Shown here in pieces: positions 1-6,413 of a DNA stretch of 9,071 nucleotides. This DNA comes from an uncultured Actinoplanes sp. Its GTDB lineage: Bacteria; Actinomycetota; Actinomycetes; Mycobacteriales; Micromonosporaceae. The DNA lies in NCBI GenBank assembly GCA_934667465.1, contig CAKUMG010000167.1:1-9071 (forward strand), written 5' to 3'. Below the pieces are notes generated by a model, which saw nothing but the letters and a program-made list of their open reading frames with translations, made no database searches and was not told the origin of the DNA. Both the position numbers and the translations under genes were made by a program. Position 1 is the first letter of the stretch; each line of letters starts with the position of its first letter.

Positions 1-96
1 TGGTGGAGGCAGCGCTGGCGTCGGCCGCGCGCGCCCAGACGGACTGGGCGGCGATGCGCGGCGTCGAGCGGGGCCGGGCGGCGGAGCAGGGCCTAA
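1..96 (+). other. Possible 3' end of an upstream gene, frame unresolved
   Basis: This edge stretch is very GC-rich and ends just before a more AT-containing spacer (about 93-118) that precedes the first clear ribosome binding site. In the frame that runs into the next gene there are G/C third positions in nearly every codon up to position 92, giving a plausible Ala/Arg/Glu-rich peptide, but that frame has no stop. A TAA at 94-96 lies in another frame, whose translation is Arg/Trp-rich and less convincing. The stretch may be the tail of an upstream gene, but the frame cannot be settled from 96 bases. Confidence 0.2.
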
Positions 97-134
97 GCTT
101 CCATCGAGACCGACAAGCGAGGAGTGGGCCGGCG

Positions 135-599
135 ATGGCGATCGAATACGTCCTGTACGGCGACACCGACGTCACGGCGGGCGAGCTGACCGAGCTGCTG
201 GCCGAGGCCATCGAGGCGGACCGGATCGACGGCACCACGGCCTTCCGCGACGACATGTACGTTTCCGTCGTCCGCGTCTCCGGCGACGAGGCCACGGAGG
301 AACGGCCCGGCGACGCGGCCGGCCTGTTCGGCTTCGAGCACCGGGTCACCGCCACCTTCCGGCTGGCCGACCCGCCGGAGCCGCACAACACGGCCCTGAT
401 GGTGGCCGCTGTCCTGGCCTACTTCGACCGCTACGGCGACTGCGGGGTGCTGCTCTACAACGGCTACCGCGCGGTCCTGCAGCTCCTCCCCGACGGCGTC
501 GTCTTCGACAGCGGCTGGGAGCAGTTCACCGCCAACGACGAGGTGGCCGCCCTGCGCGGCGGCAACCCGGCACGGCCGCTCCCCCAGCCGATGCTGTAA
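135..599 (+). CDS. Small acidic protein, SitI3-like family (probable)
   Basis: This encodes a 154-aa soluble acidic protein with no signal peptide or membrane segment. The start is the ATG at 135 because GAGGAG lies at 119-124, ten bases upstream, and the sequence then opens with MAIEYVLYGD. The frame itself stays open to the window edge. The layout resembles actinobacterial proteins annotated as SitI3 family: an N-terminal strand beginning M-A-x-E-Y, a central F-x-x-x-V-T-A-T-F-R-L strand (about residues 67-77), a helix (about 86-100), then G-D-x-x-V-L-L-Y-x-G-Y (about 101-111) and a hydrophobic strand. SitI3 of Myxococcus is the immunity partner of an exchanged lipoprotein toxin, but most actinobacterial members have no known role and no toxin gene is visible here. 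It converges tail-to-tail with the hydrolase, with three bases between the stops. The gene is secure; the family call rests on recalled motif pattern only. Confidence 0.6.
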   Translation: MAIEYVLYGDTDVTAGELTELLAEAIEADRIDGTTAFRDDMYVSVVRVSGDEATEERPGDAAGLFGFEHRVTATFRLADPPEPHNTALMVAAVLAYFDRYGDCGVLLYNGYRAVLQLLPDGVVFDSGWEQFTANDEVAALRGGNPARPLPQPML

Positions 600-602
600 C
601 CG

Positions 603-1262
603 TTATCGGTCGGTCGGTGAAGTGGCGGCTGCGGCGAGGACCTGGTCGGTGAGGGCGGCGATTGCGGTCGCCACGGCGGGCGGGTCGATGAGCATGTGCA
701 GGTGGCCGCCGTCGAGCGTGCGGGTCGGCCAGCCGCGCGCCTCGGCGGCGGCCCGCTCGTCGGCGTAGGTGTCGCCGAAGGCCAGGTAAGCACCCGGCCG
801 CCCGTCCCATCCGGCCGGCACCGGCAGGGTCCGCTCGAAGTAGGCCAGCGGCAACCGGGTCTGCTCCGCCTCGACCTCCGCCCGCGTCGCCGCGTCCGGG
901 AACAGCTCGTCCACCCCGTCGCCCCACCACTGCGTCCAGGGCGGCAGCAGACCCCCGGCGTCCGCCTTGCCCGCCAGGAACTCCCGGAACGCCGCCGGCG
1001 CCAGCGGCACCCGCCCGGGCCCGGCCGGCGGCAGCCCCGCATCGACGAACACGAACCCCGCCACCCGGCGCCCCTCGGTGAGCCCCGGCACGTAGAGCCC
1101 GGCGTTGCTGTGCGGCACCAGCACCACCTCACCGGCAGTGGACACCTCCCCCACCGCCGCCACCACGGTCTCCCGGCCGGCGGCCCGGAGCAGGCCCGCC
1201 ACGGACTGCCAGACCCGGGGACCCAGCAACGGACTCGGCAGAAGAACCAGCACAGGCGCCAT
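603..1262 (-). CDS. Alpha/beta-fold hydrolase
   Basis: This is a 219-aa cytoplasmic protein with the alpha/beta-hydrolase layout. It has an N-terminal hydrophobic strand followed by a P-S-P-L-L-G loop (oxyanion region). The nucleophile elbow is V-P-H-S-N-A-G with Ser52 as the likely nucleophile. The acid is probably Asp164 in A-F-G-D-T, and the catalytic His is in G-G-H-L-H (His187 or His189). The usual first Gly of G-x-S-x-G is Pro50 here. Many actinobacterial relatives carry a similar H-S-N-A-G-L-Y-V-P elbow; the substrate is unknown. The ATG lies only 9 nt after the stop of the AIPR ORF on the same strand, without a clear Shine-Dalgarno sequence of its own. It may therefore be co-transcribed and translationally dependent on the defence-like operon, or it may simply be the next gene on that strand. 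A role in defence is not supported by its sequence. Confidence 0.88.
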   Translation of the reverse strand: MAPVLVLLPSPLLGPRVWQSVAGLLRAAGRETVVAAVGEVSTAGEVVLVPHSNAGLYVPGLTEGRRVAGFVFVDAGLPPAGPGRVPLAPAAFREFLAGKADAGGLLPPWTQWWGDGVDELFPDAATRAEVEAEQTRLPLAYFERTLPVPAGWDGRPGAYLAFGDTYADERAAAEARGWPTRTLDGGHLHMLIDPPAVATAIAALTDQVLAAAATSPTDR

Positions 1263-1271
1263 CCGCGCAGC

Positions 1272-2699
1272 CTATGCCCGGGCGGCCGGCTTGGTGCCCG
1301 GTGGCAGGACCGCCGCGCGGACGGCGTCGGCGAAGCGGCGGTTGCGGACCATCTCGCCGAGCGGGATGCCGGCCGCCTCCTCCTTGGCGATGATCTCGTT
1401 GAGCAGCGGGACCAGCTTGAGTACCGCCCGCTCCGCGGCGCCCGGCTCCCAGACGAGGTCGATGAGGCGGCGGCACTGGTCCGCCGCCCTCCGCGGGTTG
1501 TCCGCCAGCGGATCCCTGCCGAGCACCTGCCAGCGCAGCGCCGCCATCAGGTGATAGCGGGCGGGGCGCAGCGTGGTCCGGATGCGACGCGTACGCAGCA
1601 GCCACTCCAGGCGATAGTGCATGGCCGCCGCGGCGTAGTAGGGGTCCGGCAGGTGGCCCGCCTGGAAGAGCTCGGCGCGCCGGCGGGTCGTCAGATCCTT
1701 GTAGTGGCCGACCTCCGACGGCTCGCCGAGGAACATCGCGGCGTAGGCGCGGGTGAGCTGGCTGCGGCTGACCACGCGGGTCTTCTCGACGTCCTGCCGG
1801 GCCGCGTACTGCTTGGACCTGCGCTCGTAGAAGAGCCGGCGGCCCGGCTCCTGCGCCGCGAACCAGTCCTCGAGACGCTGGTGGAAGCTCTCCCGGGCCG
1901 AGAGGTCGTCCTCACTCACCGCGGTCTGCCGGTTCGTCGCGGCGATGATGCCGGCGATGACGTCCTCGTCCTCGCTGTGCACCACCCGGACGCTGACCTG
2001 GACGTCGTCGGTCAGCCGGCCCCTCTGGTCGAACAGCACGTGGCAGGTCTGGCACCCGTTGACCACCTGGAAGTCCCGGATGTGCACCTCGTCGCCGACG
2101 ACCCGCAGGTTGCGTGTGACGATGGTGATGCCGTTGTTGAGGACGGCGAAACGCCGGTGCCCGTGATCGTCGCGCACGGTGTCGCGGATCTGGGCGTTCA
2201 CGCCGTTGTAGCCCTGGAAGTCCCGGACGTTCTCGTGGAACAGCGCCTTGCGGATGTGCCCGGTCGGATCGGTGAGCACCTTCTCCACCAGCTCGCGCGC
2301 CGACAGCAGCCCGAGCAGCGACTCCTCGACCCCGGGCATCCGGGCCATGGAGATCTTCTTCGGCATCTCGAACGTGGCGGGCACGGCCTGGGTGGCCCGC
2401 TTGTACAGCTCGCGCAGCTCGTCGCGGGTCACGCAGCTCAGCTCGACGACGTCGAAGAGCCCGGACCGCATCAGCAGCCGCTCGGCGGACGTGGCCTTGC
2501 GGCGCATCAGCTCCGCGACCTGGGTGCCCGTGGTGGCGTAGCGGACGTGCAACCGCGGGCGGCCACCCGAGAACTTGGCGATGTTGGCGTAGATGGCCTC
2601 GAGCGAGGCCCGGAAGTTCTCCACCTCGGGAGAGGCCGGGTAGGGCAGGTCGCCCCTGGCGACGACGTGGGACAGGTTGTCCGCCAGGTCGGAGATCAC
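1272..2699 (-). CDS. AIPR-family protein, main C-terminal part (frame-disrupted gene)
   Basis: This encodes a 475-aa polypeptide from the GTG at 2699 and contains nearly all of an AIPR domain (PF10592, abortive infection phage resistance). Family-typical blocks, numbered in this ORF, are N-V-R-D-F-Q-G-Y-N-x-V-N (157-168), L-N-N-G-I-T-I-V (187-194), D-F-Q-V-V-N-G-C-Q-T (209-218), T-N-R-Q-T-A-V-S-E-D-D-L-S-A (255-268) and F-Y-E-R-R-S-K-Q-Y (290-298). The rest is helical and basic. The N-terminal 100 or so residues are encoded by the preceding ORF in a different frame, and the five codons before this GTG (K-F-E-A-K) read as a natural continuation of it. Joined, the protein would be 580 aa, in the usual size range for the family. 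The GTG has GAGG five bases upstream and overlaps the preceding TGA (GTGA), so independent, coupled translation is conceivable. AIPR proteins are linked to phage resistance; the molecular activity is presumed nucleolytic. Its place beside a HerA ATPase supports a defence role. Confidence 0.92.
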   Translation of the reverse strand: MISDLADNLSHVVARGDLPYPASPEVENFRASLEAIYANIAKFSGGRPRLHVRYATTGTQVAELMRRKATSAERLLMRSGLFDVVELSCVTRDELRELYKRATQAVPATFEMPKKISMARMPGVEESLLGLLSARELVEKVLTDPTGHIRKALFHENVRDFQGYNGVNAQIRDTVRDDHGHRRFAVLNNGITIVTRNLRVVGDEVHIRDFQVVNGCQTCHVLFDQRGRLTDDVQVSVRVVHSEDEDVIAGIIAATNRQTAVSEDDLSARESFHQRLEDWFAAQEPGRRLFYERRSKQYAARQDVEKTRVVSRSQLTRAYAAMFLGEPSEVGHYKDLTTRRRAELFQAGHLPDPYYAAAAMHYRLEWLLRTRRIRTTLRPARYHLMAALRWQVLGRDPLADNPRRAADQCRRLIDLVWEPGAAERAVLKLVPLLNEIIAKEEAAGIPLGEMVRNRRFADAVRAAVLPPGTKPAARA

Positions 2700-3013
2700 C
2701 TTCGCCTCGAACTTGGGCTGGTCTTGGCCTGGACGACGATGATGCGGACGTCGAGCTGCGCCGCCTGCTCGGTCACCGCCCGGACGTCGGCCGCCTCCCG
2801 CAACAGCATGCCGTTGACCAGGAAGCCGAAGGCGTCGATGCCGAGGTCGTTGCCGCCGCCCATCCGGAACACGTCCGGGGTGAAGCCGCTCTCGTAGAAG
2901 GAGCTGAGCACGCAGTAACCGGCGAAGGCCTCGAACGCCTCGTCCCCCGGCAGCGAGGCCAGGTCGTGGTCGCCCTGGAACTTCTTGACCAGGCTGTCGA
3001 TGACGATGTCCAT
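2696..3013 (-). CDS. AIPR-family protein, N-terminal nuclease-like part (frame-disrupted gene)
   Basis: This 105-aa ORF starts at the ATG at 3013, with GAGGAG at 3018-3023 only four bases upstream. It encodes the N-terminus expected of a full-length AIPR protein. The motifs fit the Mrr/PD-(D/E)xK nuclease pattern: an early helix with D-E-A-F-E-A-F (Glu26 and Glu29 as candidate first acid), G-G-N-D-L-G-I-D-A-F (Asp56 and Asp60), then a hydrophobic strand ending V-V-Q-A-K-T-S (Gln95 and Lys97). Directly after Lys97-Thr-Ser the frame runs into S-S-R-R-R and a TGA at 2696-2698. The minus-one frame at 2714-2717 instead gives P-K-F-E-A-K-V-I-S-D-L and continues into the large AIPR ORF. The break sits at a run of three C (minus strand, 2715-2717); one extra C would restore the frame. 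It could be a sequencing error, a real inactivating mutation, ribosomal slippage or a genuine gene split. It lies 28 nt downstream of the dual ATPase gene. Confidence 0.85.
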   Translation of the reverse strand: MDIVIDSLVKKFQGDHDLASLPGDEAFEAFAGYCVLSSFYESGFTPDVFRMGGGNDLGIDAFGFLVNGMLLREAADVRAVTEQAAQLDVRIIVVQAKTSPSSRRR

Positions 3014-3041
3014 GGGTACTCCTCGGGCGGGTGCACGCGGG

Positions 3042-6000
3042 TCAGGCCTGGGCGCGCTGCAGAACCTCTTCCGCGGTCAGGGCGCTCTCGGGATGGTGGG
3101 TCAGGCTCATGGCCGTGGAGACCTTCCGGAAGGGCGCGCCCTCGGTGACGGCGTAGAACTGGCCGGCCCGCAGGCGAGAGATGTCCAGGACGGCGCTGCC
3201 CTTGGCCTGAGCCACCTCGTTGGCCGCGGCGATCTGCGTCGGGCTGTTGAGGAAGCCGTAGAACTGGGTCGCCGCGTTGCCCACGATGCGGTTGTGGATG
3301 CCCTTCGGCGCCTGCGTGGCGAAGATCAGCCCGAGACCGTACTTGCGGGCCTGGCTGGCGAGGGCGAGCGTGCTCTGCGTGCAGGCGGTCAGGGGCCCGG
3401 AGGGGGCGAAGTTCTGCGCCTCGTCCATGACGAACAACCCGCCCAGCGGCCGGTCACCGGCCGGGTGCTGCTTGATCCAGGCGAACAGCGCCATCTGCAG
3501 CTGGTTCACGAAGCTCTGCCGCTGCTCGTCGCTGAGCAGCCCGATCAGGCTGATGACCGAGACCCTGGCCCGGCGGCCGGGGGCGGGGGTGAGCAGCACG
3601 CCGGGGTCGAGGGGCGTGCCGGCACCGCCGAAGAGCGGATCGTTGACCATCGCGGCCCGCAGCGTCTCGGCCATGTCGGCGGCCAGCTCGCGGGCCCGGC
3701 CGAGGGAGGTCGTCTCGTCGGGCAGGTCGGAGAGCAGGTCGACGAAATCCTCCAGGCTGCCGCCACCCTCCCGGCCGAAGTGCTCCAGCGCCTTGCGCAG
3801 CACGGCCCGTCCGCGATCGTGCTTGGCCGTGTTGCCCGCCGTCCGGGCCCGCGGTGCCAGCGTGGCCACGGCCGCGTCCAGCGCGAGCGCGAAGTCGTCC
3901 GGCTCGTCGACGACCGCGGTGAAGTCGGGTAGCGGCTGCAGGCTCAGCGGCCGCCCCGCCGCCCGTCGCGGCGTCCAGATCACCACGTCGGTCCCGTCCA
4001 GATAGGCCTGTGCCCTGTCGGCATCGCCATTGCGCCACGACGACGGCGGTTCGGGCCAGGCATCGCCGAGGCGGGCAAGGTCGTTGTTCGGGTCCAGGAC
4101 GATCGCGGACACGCCCTGCAGGGCGCACTCCTCCACGATCCGGCGGATCAGGACCGTCTTGCCCGACCCGGAACCGGCGAAGATCACGGAGTGCTTGCGC
4201 AGCGCCTTCAGCGGCACCTGCACCGGAGTCCCGGTCCCGGTCACCAGCCCCACCAGCAGGTTGCCCTCCTCGGCCGTGATCACCGCGGTCGACGCCGACG
4301 CCGGCTCCGGTTGTGCCTCTGCCGCGCTCGCCGCCCCGGAGAGGAGCCCCGGCTGCCCGGACGAAGCCGCCTCGGACGGGAGCTCCGGGGACTCCGGCTG
4401 CCCGGACGAGACCGCCCCGGAGGGGAGCCCCGGGGACTCCGGCTGCCCGGACGAGACCGCCCCGGAGGGGATCCTTGGCGACTCCGGCTGCACGAGCGAC
4501 GCCGCCCCGGAGGGGACACCCGGACCTGCCGGCTGCCCGGACGACGCTGCCCCGGAGGGGAGGTCCGGGCCGGCGGAGGGCACCGGAGCCGGAGCTCCGA
4601 ACACCCGGGCGAACAGCGTCGTGTGGCTCGCGGGCCGGCGCTCGCGCAGGTAGTCCCCGAGGGCGGCGTCGTTCTCCGCCAGTAGGAAGAACAACGCGTC
4701 GAAGGTCCGCAGGTCGTCGGCCGAGACGTCGGTGACGACGCCGCCGAGGTCCAGGTAGCGCTCGAGCACCCGATGGCTCACCGGCCCGTTCGGCCACGGC
4801 ACGTTGCGCAGCAGCACCGCGTGCCGCTTGCCGGCCACGGGATCGAGGTTGACGAAGCCGTGCAGCCGCTCCATCCGCGCCTGCACCGCCCGGGCGTTGG
4901 TGTGCGCCAGCCCACGGAAGGACCAGTGCTCCTCGTCCTCGATCTCCTCGTCGAGCGTCTCGCGCAGCCAGCCGTGCGCCGACGGCCGGCCCGGCTCGCC
5001 GGCCTGCACGCGGTAGCGGCCGGCCCGGTCGCCCTGCTCGATGGTCCACGCGCGCAGCCCCGCCGCGAGCAGCCGGGACATCTCCGTGTCCTCGGTCCTC
5101 GGATCGAGGGCTGCCTCGACCTGCGCCGCCTCCCGCAGCTGCCGGAACTGCTCGTCGAACCGGTTGAACCGGCCGGGCTCCACCGTCCGGGACTTCGGGA
5201 CGTCCCGTTCGCGATGATCGTCGAGATCGGCGAGCGGTATCACTTCCTCGCCGTCGAGACAGAAGCGGATGTGCTCGTCGGCCCGCTCGATCAGGGAGCG
5301 CGGGGTGTAGTCGAGGGCCTTGTCGAAGGCCTGCGGCAGAATCGGCCAGGTGGCGTACGGCGGCTTGAACTCGGCAGCCTCGAAGAAGGGCTCGAACCGG
5401 GCGGCGATCAGGCGCTCAGCGATTTGCGCGGACGGCAACCGGAACAGCCTGGTCTCCTGCCGGAAACGACCGCTGACGGAGATCAATGCCTGTTCCGTGA
5501 TCATTTCCCAGGAATTTGGCAGACAGGAGACCACCGTCACCGTCCGGAACAGTTTCTCGCGAAGATCCATCAAGCCGTTCCCGAGCTCCGCGGCCAGACT
5601 CTGCGTGGCGTCGGGTTCGCCGGGTCCGGGGCGGTCCCGCGCGGCCCGCGGCCGGCTCTGCGCGAACATGACGTCGATCTGGTCGACGGCGAGCATGCTG
5701 GGGCCGGTGCAGGCGAGCAGCCGGGAGATCTCCTCGGCGACCTGCTGGGCCGGTTTGGGCCGGGCCGGGAGGCCCCAGTGCGCCAGCGTCCCGGCATCCA
5801 GGTCGGGCAGCGCCAGCAGCCACGACTCCCCCAGGTCCGCGAGATCGTCGTCGGCCGAGGCGAGCAGGACGAGCGCCCGCGCGGTGTGGCGGCATTCCCT
5901 GCCCGCCTCCGGTTCCGCGAGGCGCAACCCGGCCACGAAGGCGTCGAGCGTGGCCGGCGCCAGCGGCGACTGCCCGCGTGCCTGCTGGCGCAGTGCCAGG

Positions 6001-6413
6001 GGGATCCCGGCACGTTCGCTGAGACCCTCCAGCAGGACTGCCAGCTGGGAGTGGCGGTACGAGCCGGAGCGGCGGAGCCCGCGCAGGAAGGTGTGCACGA
6101 TGTTCGGCCAGAAGGACCGGCCGTCGGCCACCCCCATCAGGAAGAAGTAGCCGTGCCGCCGCTGCACCTTCTCCCGGGCCCACCGCAGCAGGTGCGTCTT
6201 GCCGGAGCCGTGCTGCCCCCTGATCACGAGGCCGAGCGGCGAGGCGCCCCGGCTGCGTTCCGCTTCCTCGAAGGCGCGCAGCACCGCGGTGCCCGCGGCA
6301 CCGTTGAGGTCGTCGAGGTGGATGTCGAGGGACGTCCAGACGTCTTCCAGGGTCGGCGCCCAATCTAGCCGGCGCAGCTCGGTCAGGGCCCGGCGCTGGT
6401 CGGCCTCGATCAC
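3042..6413 (-). CDS. Dual P-loop ATPase: N-terminal Orc/STAND-like ATPase fused to HerA-type translocase
   Basis: This is a 1123-aa cytoplasmic protein with two ATPase modules. Module 1 has Walker A G-Q-H-G-S-G-K-T (66-73), Walker B M-L-A-V-D-Q-I-D (240-247) and a strand T-V-V-S-C-L-P-N-S-W (about 293-302), followed by S-G-R-F-R (314-318). It resembles Orc/Cdc6, BREX-type or STAND ATPases; the exact family is unresolved. A middle region (about 415-605) is not recognised. Its conserved-looking stretches are H-W-S-F-R-G-L-A-H-T-N (496-506), K-R-H-A-V-L-L-R-N (529-537) and D-D-L-R-T-F-D-A-L (566-574). Residues about 613-688 are a Pro/Ser/Gly-rich linker of 15-aa repeats. Module 2 (about 714-1123) is HerA/FtsK-like: Walker A G-S-G-S-G-K-T (747-753), then I-V-L-D-P-N-N-D, Walker B L-F-V-M-D-E-A-Q-N-F (Asp997, Glu998), F-A-T-Q-A-P-K-G-I and G-N-A-A-T-Q-F-Y-G-F. 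HerA proteins form hexameric DNA translocases that drive partner nucleases. The GTG start at 6413 overlaps the preceding TGA (GTGA), indicating translational coupling. Confidence 0.93.
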   Translation of the reverse strand: MIEADQRRALTELRRLDWAPTLEDVWTSLDIHLDDLNGAAGTAVLRAFEEAERSRGASPLGLVIRGQHGSGKTHLLRWAREKVQRRHGYFFLMGVADGRSFWPNIVHTFLRGLRRSGSYRHSQLAVLLEGLSERAGIPLALRQQARGQSPLAPATLDAFVAGLRLAEPEAGRECRHTARALVLLASADDDLADLGESWLLALPDLDAGTLAHWGLPARPKPAQQVAEEISRLLACTGPSMLAVDQIDVMFAQSRPRAARDRPGPGEPDATQSLAAELGNGLMDLREKLFRTVTVVSCLPNSWEMITEQALISVSGRFRQETRLFRLPSAQIAERLIAARFEPFFEAAEFKPPYATWPILPQAFDKALDYTPRSLIERADEHIRFCLDGEEVIPLADLDDHRERDVPKSRTVEPGRFNRFDEQFRQLREAAQVEAALDPRTEDTEMSRLLAAGLRAWTIEQGDRAGRYRVQAGEPGRPSAHGWLRETLDEEIEDEEHWSFRGLAHTNARAVQARMERLHGFVNLDPVAGKRHAVLLRNVPWPNGPVSHRVLERYLDLGGVVTDVSADDLRTFDALFFLLAENDAALGDYLRERRPASHTTLFARVFGAPAPVPSAGPDLPSGAASSGQPAGPGVPSGAASLVQPESPRIPSGAVSSGQPESPGLPSGAVSSGQPESPELPSEAASSGQPGLLSGAASAAEAQPEPASASTAVITAEEGNLLVGLVTGTGTPVQVPLKALRKHSVIFAGSGSGKTVLIRRIVEECALQGVSAIVLDPNNDLARLGDAWPEPPSSWRNGDADRAQAYLDGTDVVIWTPRRAAGRPLSLQPLPDFTAVVDEPDDFALALDAAVATLAPRARTAGNTAKHDRGRAVLRKALEHFGREGGGSLEDFVDLLSDLPDETTSLGRARELAADMAETLRAAMVNDPLFGGAGTPLDPGVLLTPAPGRRARVSVISLIGLLSDEQRQSFVNQLQMALFAWIKQHPAGDRPLGGLFVMDEAQNFAPSGPLTACTQSTLALASQARKYGLGLIFATQAPKGIHNRIVGNAATQFYGFLNSPTQIAAANEVAQAKGSAVLDISRLRAGQFYAVTEGAPFRKVSTAMSLTHHPESALTAEEVLQRAQA
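4351..4575. repeat. Five tandem 45-bp repeats inside the dual ATPase gene
   Basis: Units begin with GGCTGCCCGGACGA or a close variant at 4351, 4396, 4441, 4486 and 4531, exactly 45 bp apart. Each contains a GCCCCGGAGGGGA-like core, with a degenerate sixth copy just before 4351. The units starting at 4396 and 4441 are nearly identical, and the one at 4486 is the most diverged at its start. Because 45 is a multiple of three the frame is kept. The encoded 15-aa unit, P-S-G-A-V-S-S-G-Q-P-E-S-P-x-L, forms a flexible acidic-polar linker between the two ATPase modules. Such in-frame repeats usually vary in copy number between strains. Confidence 0.93.

Noticed and set aside
696..2897. A 733-codon open frame on the plus strand
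   Set aside because: It lies antisense to the hydrolase and AIPR genes; its translation is Arg/Pro/His/Leu/Val-rich without domain motifs, the typical GC-rich shadow of real minus-strand genes.
4351..4575. CRISPR-like array
   Set aside because: The 45-bp units are contiguous, in frame inside a coding region, and there are no unique spacers.
3454..5049. A second long minus-strand frame inside the ATPase gene
   Set aside because: The product is Arg/Gly/Ala-rich low-complexity sequence; the ATPase frame has the P-loop and DEAQ motifs.
4773..6368. A 531-codon open frame on the plus strand
   Set aside because: It is antisense to the dual ATPase gene, which has clear Walker motifs in its own frame; the plus-strand product shows no recognisable motif.
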